Origin: Planctomycetales bacterium 10988
GTDB lineage: Bacteria > Planctomycetota > Planctomycetia > Pirellulales > Pb10988
Assembly (NCBI GenBank): GCA_009664345.1
Contig: CP043547.1
Span: 2,942,709 to 3,006,708 of the forward strand
DNA: 64,000 nt
Reading direction: 5' to 3'
Under the pieces are notes generated by a model. It was given only the letters and a program-made list of their open reading frames with translations, was not told the DNA's origin and ran no database searches. Positions 7,602-16,371 of the stretch are shown one piece after another. Position numbers and translations under genes: made by a program. The first letter of the stretch is position 1. The number at the start of each line of letters is the position of its first letter.

Positions 7602-10600
7602 ATGGACGTCGAAACTCCCTTTAAACGAACTTGTAACGATTGCATCCGTTGGTTGCTGATTGGCACACTCGCCTTGGCACCGCTGGGTAATTTTGGTTGT
7701 GGTGTGAATGCCGTTCGAGAGGCTTCCCGGCAAGAAGCGAACACCGGCGACGGCTTCATGGACGAGGTCATGCTCGAAGAAGCGGAACCGTACGATGCCC
7801 GGGATCGCTTTTACGGGGTCCCTTCCGAGGAATCGGTGCCTTCAGCCAACTATATGTATGAGGCAGCTCAAGAACAAAACGGTCAAGTCCCCGCCTCCGC
7901 TCCGGTTCAAAGTTCCTTCGGCGAAGAGATGGAAGAGGCCGAAGCGTACGACAGTTACTCAGAGGACGACCTTGAACATGTTCAAATGCAAGTGGAAAGT
8001 GAAAGGCTCTCCGAACGGCAATCGGTCGCTGCTCCGAGTCCTTCCGCCCGTCCGGCTTCCCGAACTTCCGGCGATGGGACGGGTCTCCCAGTCGATGAAT
8101 CCTTAATTCCCGCCGAGGATATCAATGAATCCGATGGCCGTATCCCTCCTCAAAGTGAACCGCAAGAACCGGCCTCCGGCGAGTCGTCATCTTCCGAATT
8201 AGCCAAAAATAAAGAAGAGAAAAAAGCCGGCAAGAAGACCGACACCAAAACTTGGCGGCGAGCCGAAGCGACTCCGAACGCCTCTCGGCTGATGATCGGC
8301 GAAGAGGAAGAACTCCCGTTGGAAGCGATGCAAGTTCACGTGCAAGTCGATGGCTTCCGCGCTCGGGTGATGATGGACTTCCAATTCTTCAATGATCGCC
8401 AGCAGGGCTTCGAAGGCACGTTCAAGCTCCGCCTACCAGATGAGGCCTCGCCTTATTTCTTTGCTTTTGGAGAAACCGCCTACAAGTCGCCGGATACCCC
8501 GCCGCAAAACCCGGTCTTTTTCCGCATCGAAGAAGATGAGCAATGGGGGACCGATCCCGAAACGATGATGCAACAACGGGCGGAAACTTGGCAAGAGCCG
8601 AAGGAAGCCCGCATGGTGCCCAAGGATAAAGCCAGCCATGCCTATCGCGAAACGGTCCGGCGTCGTGTCGATCCGGCCTTGATGGAATGGTCCGGAGCTG
8701 GCGTCTTCCAAGCCCGTGTCTTTCCGATTGCCGCTCAAAAAATGCACCGCATCGTGATTGGGTACGATGTCGATTTGCTCGCGTTGGGCGATGATTTGCA
8801 ATATCAACTTGACCTGCCGGCGAACTTGCCCGAGTCGATGATTGATCTGAATGTCGCCACGCCGTCGGGGGTCAAAGCCTCCATTCAGCCGAAGGTCGAA
8901 AAGATCACTGCGGATGGACGTACTTATTTCCACTTGGAAAATCCCAAACAACGCCGCATTACGTTGCGTTTGAAAGATGCCGGCTCGCCGGTTCTCGCCG
9001 GAAGCGAAAAGGAAACTGGCGATTACTTCGCGACTTGGGTCACTCCGCAACTTCCGGATTCGGGAAAGGAAACCAAAGACGCTGCCGCTTCGCGTGGGGT
9101 GTTCCTGATCGATACTTCGCTAAGTTCCAATCCCGACCGCTTCAATATCTGGCTGAACTTGCTGGAATCAATGCTTGTTGAAAATCGCGACACCATGAAA
9201 GAGTTCGCGGTTCTCTTTTTCAATGTGGAAACGCAGTGGTGGCAACGCAAGTTTGTTCCCAACGACGAACAGCACACGAAAGAACTTTTGCAAGCCGCTC
9301 GAAAGCTGGCACTAGAAGGAGCGACCGACCTCGGCTCGGCCCTCACCGAAGCCACCCAACCGAACTGGCTCCGCGATTCCAAAGAAAAGCATGATCTCTT
9401 CCTGCTCAGCGATGGGGCGATCACTTGGGGGCAAGATGATCTCCATGCCTTGACGACCGCCCTGCAATCGCCGAATGCCGGCCCGCTCTTTAGTTATCAT
9501 ACCGGGCTCATGGGAACGGATTCGCGAGTCTTGAAGCATCTCACTCGCGAATCGGGCGGAGCGATTTTCTCTGTCGTCAACGAATCGCAAGTGAAGTCGG
9601 CAGCGACCGCCCATCGCCAACGTCCTTGGCAACTCGATCAAGTCACGATTAAAGGAAGCAAGGACCTGCTCGTCGCGGGCCAAGTGAAAACGCTTTTCCC
9701 TGGTCAACGCTTGCTCTTAGTCGGTCGCGGTGATCTGACGAAAGAGAAGACTTCCAATCGAGAGGTGGTCTTGAACCTCCATCGAGGCGATCAACGCGAA
9801 ACGCTTAAAATTCCATTCCATGAAATCATCGAATCGGATTTAGCTCCGCGGGTTTATGGCCAAATCGCTGTCATGCAATTGGAATCGTTGAAGTCCGCCA
9901 CCGAGGAAATCGCCAGGGCCTATGCTTGCCACTTCCGCGTCACGGGGCAAACTTCCTCGCTCTTGATGTTGGAAAGCGAGGCCGATTACGAACGGTTCGA
10001 TATTAAGCCGCAAGAAGATGCCTTTGTGGTCAAGGCTCAGCTGGCTGACAGCACGATGAAGCAAGCCTTCGATCAATATGGCGAACAGCTTGCCAGTGCG
10101 AAGGCCGACCTCTTCGCTTTCTTGGATCGCCTGGAAGCGATGCCGGGGGCAACCTTCGAAGTCCCGACTTCTCTCCAAATCATGCTGGAAAACCTGCCGG
10201 AGTCTTCGTTTCAGGTCTCGATGGATTCGCTCAAGCCAGAGCTTCGCCATTGGGATCAAATTCCTGGCAACTATCAAGAACTCCTCGGCACGCAGTCGAT
10301 GAGCTACGATCAAGTGCAAAACGAAGCCGAACGCCGTATGAAGAAAGGAACCTCTCACGATGCCCTCAAAGCCCTGAGTTCCTTGGTGGAACAAAACCCT
10401 GGCGATATGATTTTGCTGCGAGATGTCGGCTTTTCCGCCATGCAATGGGGTCTCGGCAGCCAAGCCTATCACCTCTTCCGCCGCGTGGCCGCCTCGCGAC
10501 CTTATGAACCGCAAACCTATTGGGCGATGGCTCAATGTCTGCGAGAGGCTGGCCATCACGATTTGGCCCTGGTTTTTTATGAGATCGGCTATCAAGGACA

Positions 10601-11129
10601 ATGGGATGGCCGCTTCGGAGAGTTCCGCCGTATCCTCGCGATTGATTATCTGCACTTCTTGCGAACCGTCCATCGTGGCGAAGCGGAAGTCAGTGCCCCC
10701 GAGTTTGCCGAAGCCCGTTTGGCTTCCTTGAGCAAGGAATTTCCGCTGGAGCGTGCCGACCTTCTCTTTACGATCGCTTGGAATACCGATGGCACCGATG
10801 TCGATATGCACATCTATGAACCGAACGGCGAGCATTGTTATTACAGTCATCGCCAAACGAAAATCGGTGGCTATCTCACCCAAGATGTCACCCAAGGCTA
10901 TGGTCCGGAAATGTATCAATTGCCCAACGCGATGCCGGGTCCGTATCGGGTCAAGGTGAAGTACTTTGCCTCCGACCAAAACCGTGCCTCCGCCCGTACC
11001 AAGGTCTTTGCGATGGTCTATGAAAATTGGGGAACTCCCGAAGAAAACGCCATTCGCAAGGTCGTCTCGTTGGAATATGGCAAGGAAATGCACGACATCG
11101 CCACCGTGGTGAAGAAACGCGGAAAGTAA
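7602..11129 (+). CDS. Large lipoprotein with VIT, VWA, TPR-like and DUF2135 domains
   Basis: A 1,175-aa protein. The start at ATG 7602 follows GAGGAGAAACAA, a strong ribosome-binding site; the frame opens 14 codons earlier. The N-terminus has a transmembrane stretch (WLLIGTLALAPLG) ending in a lipobox-like NFGC, then ~190 residues of acidic low-complexity sequence. A VIT (inter-alpha-trypsin inhibitor) domain lies at ~235-370, a von Willebrand A domain at ~498-670 with the MIDAS motif DTSLS, a helical TPR-like stretch at ~900-1040, and a C-terminal DUF2135-like domain (~1055-1165, around WNTDGTDVDMHIYEPNGEH). The family role is metal-dependent protein adhesion at the cell surface. It is followed by a hairpin terminator, so it is probably monocistronic. 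Confidence 0.88.
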   Translation: MDVETPFKRTCNDCIRWLLIGTLALAPLGNFGCGVNAVREASRQEANTGDGFMDEVMLEEAEPYDARDRFYGVPSEESVPSANYMYEAAQEQNGQVPASAPVQSSFGEEMEEAEAYDSYSEDDLEHVQMQVESERLSERQSVAAPSPSARPASRTSGDGTGLPVDESLIPAEDINESDGRIPPQSEPQEPASGESSSSELAKNKEEKKAGKKTDTKTWRRAEATPNASRLMIGEEEELPLEAMQVHVQVDGFRARVMMDFQFFNDRQQGFEGTFKLRLPDEASPYFFAFGETAYKSPDTPPQNPVFFRIEEDEQWGTDPETMMQQRAETWQEPKEARMVPKDKASHAYRETVRRRVDPALMEWSGAGVFQARVFPIAAQKMHRIVIGYDVDLLALGDDLQYQLDLPANLPESMIDLNVATPSGVKASIQPKVEKITADGRTYFHLENPKQRRITLRLKDAGSPVLAGSEKETGDYFATWVTPQLPDSGKETKDAAASRGVFLIDTSLSSNPDRFNIWLNLLESMLVENRDTMKEFAVLFFNVETQWWQRKFVPNDEQHTKELLQAARKLALEGATDLGSALTEATQPNWLRDSKEKHDLFLLSDGAITWGQDDLHALTTALQSPNAGPLFSYHTGLMGTDSRVLKHLTRESGGAIFSVVNESQVKSAATAHRQRPWQLDQVTIKGSKDLLVAGQVKTLFPGQRLLLVGRGDLTKEKTSNREVVLNLHRGDQRETLKIPFHEIIESDLAPRVYGQIAVMQLESLKSATEEIARAYACHFRVTGQTSSLLMLESEADYERFDIKPQEDAFVVKAQLADSTMKQAFDQYGEQLASAKADLFAFLDRLEAMPGATFEVPTSLQIMLENLPESSFQVSMDSLKPELRHWDQIPGNYQELLGTQSMSYDQVQNEAERRMKKGTSHDALKALSSLVEQNPGDMILLRDVGFSAMQWGLGSQAYHLFRRVAASRPYEPQTYWAMAQCLREAGHHDLALVFYEIGYQGQWDGRFGEFRRILAIDYLHFLRTVHRGEAEVSAPEFAEARLASLSKEFPLERADLLFTIAWNTDGTDVDMHIYEPNGEHCYYSHRQTKIGGYLTQDVTQGYGPEMYQLPNAMPGPYRVKVKYFASDQNRASARTKVFAMVYENWGTPEENAIRKVVSLEYGKEMHDIATVVKKRGK

Positions 11130-11155
11130 CGCTCAATCGATTCCGGAAATCATTC

Positions 11156-11213
11156 GCCTCTTGGCGGGAGCATCGAAAATGAAGCTTCCTCGCCGAGAGG
11201 CTTTTTATTTTTC
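11156..11213 (+). terminator. Rho-independent terminator after the VIT/VWA lipoprotein gene
   Basis: GCCTCTTGGCGGG at 11156-11168 pairs with CTCGCCGAGAGGC at about 11189-11201, with a ~20-nt loop, and CTTTTTATTTTTC follows. It sits 27 bp after the stop codon. Confidence 0.8.
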
Positions 11214-11276
11214 TCCACAGAAGCCAAAATAGAGGACAGAATTTGACTTAAATCCCCCCAGCCTCATCACCCAATC

Positions 11277-12575
11277 ATGATGCAACCAAACGATCTCCAA
11301 GCCGATTCCTTTGAAGAACGCCTCGCCTACCGGCAAATTCCCCGCGAGCAACGCACCGCCTTGCAACTGGGAATCCTCAATGATTTGCTGGAATATCTCT
11401 TGCCGCGAAATCGGTTTTATGCAGAAAAGTTCGCCGACGTAAAGTTTCCGATCCGAACGCTGGAAGAATGGGCACAGGCCCCGCTGACAACCAAGGAGGA
11501 GTTGCAGCAAGCGGGCGAAGACCCTTGGAATTCCCCACACTTAACCGAGCCGATCGAGCAATACATTCGCTACCATCAAACTTCTGGCACCAAAGGCAAG
11601 CCGCTCACGGTCCTCGATACACGAGAAGATTGGCAGTGGTGGCTCGATTGCTGGCAATATGTGCTGGATGCCGCCGAGGTCATCCCGGAAGATCGGGTCT
11701 TCATGGCCTTCTCGTTTGGCCCTTTTATTGGCTTTTGGTCGGCCCATGATGCCTGCCTGCAACGCGGCTGCCTAGTGATTCCCGGTGGCGGACTCTCCAC
11801 GCTGGGCCGTTTGGAATTGCTGGAACGGAATCAGGCAACGGTCGTTTGTTGCACTCCCAGCTATGCCCTGCATTTGGCCGAAACCGCGGCTGCCAAGGGA
11901 ATCCCTCTGGCTGATTTTCCGGTTCGTGTGTTGATTCTCGCAGGGGAACCCGGCGGTAGTATCCCCGCGATTCGGGAGAGGATCGAGACCGCTTGGAATG
12001 CCAAAGTTCTCGATCACAGCGGAGCAAGTGAAGCAGGGCCTTGGGGTTACGGCGATCTGGAAGGCAGAGGAATTTACCTAAATGAAGCGAGCTATCTGGC
12101 CGAATGCATCAGCCTGGAGGAAAATCGTCCCGCTCAAGAAGGCGAACTTTCGCAGCTCATCCTGACGAATTTGGGAAGAAGCGGCTTTCCATTATTGCGG
12201 TACAAATCCGGCGATCTCGTTCGCCCTTCTTGGTCGCATTCAGAAACGAACCGCCACCTCTTTTTCACCGGCGGCGTCCTCGGTCGGGCCGATGATATGA
12301 TGGTCATTCGTGGGGTCAATATCTACCCGACCGCTATCGAAGCGATCTTGCGAGACTTCCCCGACATCCAGGAATACCGCCTCATTGCGAGTAAAAACGG
12401 GCAAATGGACGAACTTCACATCGAAATCGAAGACGAGCAACAACAGCCCGAACGAATTGCGAATGCCTTGCAAACCCGCTTGAGTTTACGCGTTCAGGTC
12501 GAAACCGTCCCACTTGGCTCATTACCACGATTCGAAGCAAAAGGACGACGTTTTATTGATCAGCGTACATCTTAG
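11277..12575 (+). CDS. Phenylacetate-CoA ligase-like adenylate-forming enzyme
   Basis: A 432-aa ANL-superfamily protein resembling PaaK. Motifs include the nucleotide loop YHQTSGTKGKPL near residue 103, an adenine-site region HSGASEAGPWG, the hinge-region aspartate in RYKSGDLVRP, and the short C-terminal domain starting near GRADDMMVIRGVNIYPTAIE. The family activates aryl or acyl acids as adenylates and transfers them to CoA. The real substrate is unknown, as no phenylacetate catabolic genes are nearby. ATG 11277 is adjacent to an in-frame alternative one codon later. The gene converges on a small membrane protein and their 3' ends overlap by 23 bp. Confidence 0.88.
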   Translation: MMQPNDLQADSFEERLAYRQIPREQRTALQLGILNDLLEYLLPRNRFYAEKFADVKFPIRTLEEWAQAPLTTKEELQQAGEDPWNSPHLTEPIEQYIRYHQTSGTKGKPLTVLDTREDWQWWLDCWQYVLDAAEVIPEDRVFMAFSFGPFIGFWSAHDACLQRGCLVIPGGGLSTLGRLELLERNQATVVCCTPSYALHLAETAAAKGIPLADFPVRVLILAGEPGGSIPAIRERIETAWNAKVLDHSGASEAGPWGYGDLEGRGIYLNEASYLAECISLEENRPAQEGELSQLILTNLGRSGFPLLRYKSGDLVRPSWSHSETNRHLFFTGGVLGRADDMMVIRGVNIYPTAIEAILRDFPDIQEYRLIASKNGQMDELHIEIEDEQQQPERIANALQTRLSLRVQVETVPLGSLPRFEAKGRRFIDQRTS

Positions 12576-13059
12576 AAACAAATTGAGGATCGCGTTTTAG
12601 AATCCAAACCTGTAAAAGCAGAACAATCACGCCGGTCATGAAAAAGGTCGGCCCTTCTAAGAGTTTCCACCAGAGCGGCAACCCGGCCTGCCAGTCGATG
12701 ATAAAAATCAACACGCCATGGACCAAAGCGACCCACGCCAGCAACCGAATCACCAGCCAATAACGGCGCACATCGGTAGACAGAAAGATGATAAGAACGC
12801 CATGGAGACTATAAAGGGCGGATGCGGAACGGGCTAAATAAAAGACAATTGGGCTGACAGGCAATTCTCCTAATCCCGTCCAAGCGTGCCACCAAGCAAT
12901 CCAATCCCTCGGCATGATCACCGCCAACAGGGAAAGTAAGTCAATTCCCCCCATCACCCGCAATGCCCAAGCCAGCGCTAGGACCGGACCTCTCGCTGAC
13001 TGACAATCCCTTACGCTTTCGTCCTCGGGTGCTTTTTCATTCACAAGCTTGACCATCAT
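12553..13059 (-). CDS. Small four-helix membrane protein
   Basis: A 168-aa protein with a charged N-terminus and four hydrophobic segments: around LALAWALRVMGGIDLLSLLAV, FYLARSASALYSLHGVLIIF, LVIRLLAWVALVHGVLIFII and FFMTGVIVLLLQVWIL. I do not recognise a named family with certainty; it resembles uncharacterised planctomycete membrane proteins. It is the last of three minus-strand genes (14 bp after the hypothetical gene), so it may be co-transcribed with the DUF1445 protein. Its 3' end overlaps the convergent PaaK-like gene. Confidence 0.7.
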   Translation of the reverse strand: MMVKLVNEKAPEDESVRDCQSARGPVLALAWALRVMGGIDLLSLLAVIMPRDWIAWWHAWTGLGELPVSPIVFYLARSASALYSLHGVLIIFLSTDVRRYWLVIRLLAWVALVHGVLIFIIDWQAGLPLWWKLLEGPTFFMTGVIVLLLQVWILKRDPQFVSKMYADQ

Positions 13060-13073
13060 TCGACTTCAGGGGC

Positions 13074-13454
13074 CTATTTATTTTGTTTATTTCTTAAATT
13101 TTCTGCACAGAGTTGATAGAGAGCAAGCCGCTCTTCGTTCTTGTTAAATATTTCAAATTTTACAATCTCTTCCTTGATAGTTTTATTTGAAGTTTGCAAA
13201 GATTTTAAAACCGTCCGCATCTGCTCCCAATCGGGTAGCCAAACCATCTTTTCTTGAAAGGCTTCTAGATCATGATATAAGTATTCATAAAAACATTCTA
13301 TATCAAGTAAATAATAAACACCTTCTTGAAAAGGCGAATCTTGTGGCAAGATAGACTCTCGATCATAAATATAATGCCCGACTTGTGGTTCCCAAGGAAG
13401 CCCAAGTTCTTTTAATTCAATCGCGGTCTGAATTTCTTTTTCTGTAAATAACAT
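13074..13454 (-). CDS. Hypothetical acidic protein
   Basis: A 126-aa soluble protein, rich in Glu, Tyr and Leu, with no recognised domain. The start codon directly abuts the stop codon of the DUF1445 gene, so the two are almost certainly translated from one message. It is more AT-rich than its neighbours. Confidence 0.7.
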   Translation of the reverse strand: MLFTEKEIQTAIELKELGLPWEPQVGHYIYDRESILPQDSPFQEGVYYLLDIECFYEYLYHDLEAFQEKMVWLPDWEQMRTVLKSLQTSNKTIKEEIVKFEIFNKNEERLALYQLCAENLRNKQNK

Positions 13455-14294
13455 TTATTCTCTCGGCTCTCTACTCGCTCCATCGATCATTTTTTCTTCG
13501 GGCACATCGGTAATAAACATACATCCTGGAAAGTGAGAAACAGCCACTGAAAGTTTTGCGTTTTCAAGTGCCACTTGGGATGTAACCCCACACGCCCAAA
13601 AACAAGGAACGTCCCCTTCACGCAAAGTGACCGCATCTCCAAAATCCGGGTTTTGTAAGTCTTTTACTCCAAGCTCCGCAGGGTCTCCGATATGAACGGG
13701 TGGACCATGCACTTTAATATATTTTCCCGTCGTTTCTTTGACTTTTTCAAGTTCTTCTTTAGTAAAAGGACGCATACTGACGACCATCGGCCCTTTGAAA
13801 GGTCCGGCCGGTTCGCACTCCCGATTCGTGATAAACATCGGCACATTCCGGCCTTCTTCCCAATGACGAATCTTCAGCCCTTCCGCCGCCAAGGCCCTTT
13901 CAAAAGTAAAGGAACACCCCAACAGAAAGCTGACCCAATCTTGTTGCCAGAGCGACCGCAAATCAGTAATCATTTGCGGCTGTGGAATCCCTTTCCAAAA
14001 CAAACGATAGCCGGGCAAGTCCGTACGTAAATCCGCGTAAGGGGCCACTTCATGAGGAATAGGAATCCCAGCAGAGAGGCGAACCAGTAAAGGACACGCT
14101 TGAGAATTTAACTCACAAAATTGTTCAAAATCATCCGCATAATCCTCGGGTACAATCACCAAATTCATTTGAGCATAACCCGGAGCCAAACCGGTCGTCG
14201 GTTGTCGCCAAATTCCTTTCGCCATTTTTTCACGCCAAAAGGAAGGCGGCTCTTCCGCATAAGCTTCTTTAAAATCTTGCCATTCATCTACCAT
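13455..14294 (-). CDS. DUF1445 / D-glutamate cyclase-like putative hydro-lyase
   Basis: A 279-aa protein matching the DUF1445 (YcsI) family over its length. Conserved family blocks visible are FLLGCSFTFERAL, NVPMFITNREC, GPMVVSMRPF, HGPPVHIGDPAELGVKDL and VPCFWACGVTSQVALE. The family is annotated as putative hydro-lyase, and eukaryotic members act as D-glutamate cyclases; the bacterial substrate is generally unknown. It is the first gene of a three-gene minus-strand unit. Confidence 0.85.
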   Translation of the reverse strand: MVDEWQDFKEAYAEEPPSFWREKMAKGIWRQPTTGLAPGYAQMNLVIVPEDYADDFEQFCELNSQACPLLVRLSAGIPIPHEVAPYADLRTDLPGYRLFWKGIPQPQMITDLRSLWQQDWVSFLLGCSFTFERALAAEGLKIRHWEEGRNVPMFITNRECEPAGPFKGPMVVSMRPFTKEELEKVKETTGKYIKVHGPPVHIGDPAELGVKDLQNPDFGDAVTLREGDVPCFWACGVTSQVALENAKLSVAVSHFPGCMFITDVPEEKMIDGASREPRE

Positions 14295-14551
14295 GTAAAA
14301 TTTCTCAATTCTTTATCAATTAATCATCTTTAAGACAGCCTTAAAAACTCAAATGTAAGCGTTTTTACTTTGAATCGGGTGGTTTTATCAGAGCTACTAA
14401 AAAGATTCCCTTGGCAGGCCGCCGATCTTCCGTCAAAATGGAGAAGTATCAATTTTTACCAAGATCCGCTCTTTCCGAACATGAGGGGACACTTCTTTTT
14501 ACCCCTTGGGAAAATTTGATCTTGTTCTCTTTATATTCGTTGGATGGAAGA

Positions 14552-15100
14552 ATGGCTAAATTTCATCTCTGCCGCGTTGGCATGATGAGCCAAGTTGGAC
14601 GTTTTCTTGCCCTGGATGGCGACTGCTACAGCCGTGGCCAACGGGTCGTGGTGCGGACCGATCGCGGTTTGGAAACCGCCGAAGTTCTGCTCCCTCCGCA
14701 AGAAGATGAGCGTCCGGCCCAGCAAGACGGGTTGATTCTTCGAGCAATGACCCGCGAAGACGACTTGCTTGAACTTCGTCTGAACAAAAATCGGCAAACC
14801 GCGCTTGAGGAATGTTCGCGGCTCCTGGAAGAACAGGGTTTGCCGGTAGTTCTGATGGATGTCGAACCATTATTTGACGGGGAGAACCTCTTCTTTTATT
14901 TTTTAGGAGAGACCCCTGCGGAATTGGCGGACGTCATAACGGAGTTGGCTCAGACCTATGACAAACAAGTCCAGTTCAGCCAGTTCGCGGAACTCTTGGA
15001 GACCGGGTGCGGCCCTGATTGCGGGACCGCCGAGGGTAGCGGATGTGGGAGCTGTGCAACTGGCTGTGCAATTGCCGCGGCGTGTTCCCAGGCTCGCTGA
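14552..15100 (+). CDS. PSP1/RicT-like protein with Cys-rich tail
   Basis: A 182-aa protein; ATG 14552 follows GGATGGAAG, and homology begins at MAKFHLCRVGMMSQVGRF, although the frame opens 47 codons earlier. The PSP1 C-terminal domain covers roughly residues 45-140 (QDGLILRAMTREDDLLELRLN to FFYFLGETPAELADVITEL). In Firmicutes the homologue RicT (YaaT) works with RicA and RicF in RNA processing and binds an Fe-S cluster. The extreme C-terminus carries six cysteines in CGPDCGTAEGSGCGSCATGC and one more downstream, a likely metal- or cluster-binding tail. Partners RicA/RicF are not in this window. The next gene starts 52 bp downstream. Confidence 0.82.
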   Translation: MAKFHLCRVGMMSQVGRFLALDGDCYSRGQRVVVRTDRGLETAEVLLPPQEDERPAQQDGLILRAMTREDDLLELRLNKNRQTALEECSRLLEEQGLPVVLMDVEPLFDGENLFFYFLGETPAELADVITELAQTYDKQVQFSQFAELLETGCGPDCGTAEGSGCGSCATGCAIAAACSQAR

Positions 15101-15151
15101 CCTAGTGGAAATCCACTTCCTTCATTCAACAACGGAATTCGGGAGCGTACG

Positions 15152-16252
15152 ATGCGTAGGGCTGCAACTCGCACGGCGTTTACATTGGTTGAGATCGTTG
15201 TCGTCATGACAATCATTGCCATTTTGATGGGGATGCTCATCGCCGGGGTACAGAGCGTTCGCTCGATAGCGTATACCACCGATTGTAAAAATCGCCTTCG
15301 CAACTTCATCTTTGCCTTGCAAGGGTTCGAAGCCGCGAAGCAAACGCTCCCAGGTTCGAAGGCCGCCCTGCCGGGTCGCTGGTCCATTCATGTCGAAACC
15401 CTCCCTTACTTTGAAGAGGTCACGCTCTATTCGACTTTGGTGATCGATGCTCCGCTTCCTACCGTGAAAGAGGTGCTCGTTCCGCAGAAGGCGATTATCA
15501 TCGAGGATTCCGATCCGCTTTATCAAGTTCATAACCGCACGCGCGAAACCCCCGTTCCGATTTTCAATTGCCCCGCCGATCCTGCCAGCATCCCGTTCGG
15601 CAATAATTATTGTCCCGTGGTGACGGCCCGAGGGGCGAGAAATGCCTATGGCGAACACCTCGTGAGTTGGCTGCCGCCGGATGATGAAGTCAGTTTTCCC
15701 TTGGAAGGCCCGCCTTCGGAGACCTTTCGCAAGCAGCTCCGCCCTCCAGCCTTGGCGGAAATTCAAGATGGGCAAGCACAGACGGCCTGCCTGGTCGAGC
15801 GAGTGAAGGGAATCTTGATGACCGATCTTTACACTCCGCTCAATCAAGCGATCAAAGGGGGCCGCGACTCGCGGTATCTTGTGCAAGGCACTTCCATCCA
15901 AGTTGCCAATGATTCGCAGGTTGAAGTCTGTCGCAATGGTGTGATGGACCTCGAAACCGGCAGGCTTTCCCCTTCCGCGGATGCTTCCGGGGCGGTGTGG
16001 CTCCAACACACGTGCCGTTGGTTGGGTTGTGCGAATATGATGGCCCCGCCGAATACTCCTCCCTGCGAAGGCCAAAGCCCCGGCAATCATGCCTCTACCG
16101 GCAGTGCGGCGGCGAGTTCTTATCATGGCGATGGGGCAAACTTCGGGTTCTTCGATGCAAACGTTCGCTTTGTTCCTTCCGATATCGACCTCCGTGTTCT
16201 CCACGCCATGGGGACGATCAACGGCCGAGAGCTCCACCCCTGGGTAAAGTAG
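15152..16252 (+). CDS. DUF1559 prepilin-like secreted protein
   Basis: A 366-aa protein with a type-IV prepilin N-terminal signal (RTAFTLVEIVVVMTIIAILMGMLIAGVQ), the processing site lying just before the FTLVE phenylalanine, and a C-terminal SYHGDGANFGFFDANVRFV element characteristic of DUF1559 (H-X9-DG) proteins. This family is enormously expanded in planctomycetes and is probably exported and assembled by a pseudopilus-like system. ATG 15152 follows GGGAGCGTACG. The function of individual members is unknown. Confidence 0.92.
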   Translation: MRRAATRTAFTLVEIVVVMTIIAILMGMLIAGVQSVRSIAYTTDCKNRLRNFIFALQGFEAAKQTLPGSKAALPGRWSIHVETLPYFEEVTLYSTLVIDAPLPTVKEVLVPQKAIIIEDSDPLYQVHNRTRETPVPIFNCPADPASIPFGNNYCPVVTARGARNAYGEHLVSWLPPDDEVSFPLEGPPSETFRKQLRPPALAEIQDGQAQTACLVERVKGILMTDLYTPLNQAIKGGRDSRYLVQGTSIQVANDSQVEVCRNGVMDLETGRLSPSADASGAVWLQHTCRWLGCANMMAPPNTPPCEGQSPGNHASTGSAAASSYHGDGANFGFFDANVRFVPSDIDLRVLHAMGTINGRELHPWVK

Positions 16253-16282
16253 AAAGATTCAAAAAGTAGTTTTTATATTTCT

Positions 16283-16339
16283 ATAAAAAAAGCCCGTGAC
16301 AGTTTTCCATCTATAAAATAGAATCCTGTCCGGGCTTTG
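16283..16339 (-). terminator. Terminator of the sulfatase cluster
   Basis: AAAGCCCGTGACAG (16290-16303) pairs with CTGTCCGGGCTTT (16327-16339). On the minus strand the stem is followed by a seven-residue T run, so it terminates transcription of the minus-strand sulfatase unit. The plus-strand DUF1559 gene may share the hairpin but has no U tract. Confidence 0.75.
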
Positions 16340-16371
16340 ATAACCTATCTTACCAAGTTTGCAACAAAAAT

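Noticed and set aside
9840-11093. Long open frames antisense to real genes (also 15122-16237, 16654-17877, 41817-42836, 43102-44205, 58203-59447)
   Set aside because: Each lies opposite a gene with strong homology, has no family resemblance and no convincing ribosome-binding site; they arise from codon bias of the sense gene.
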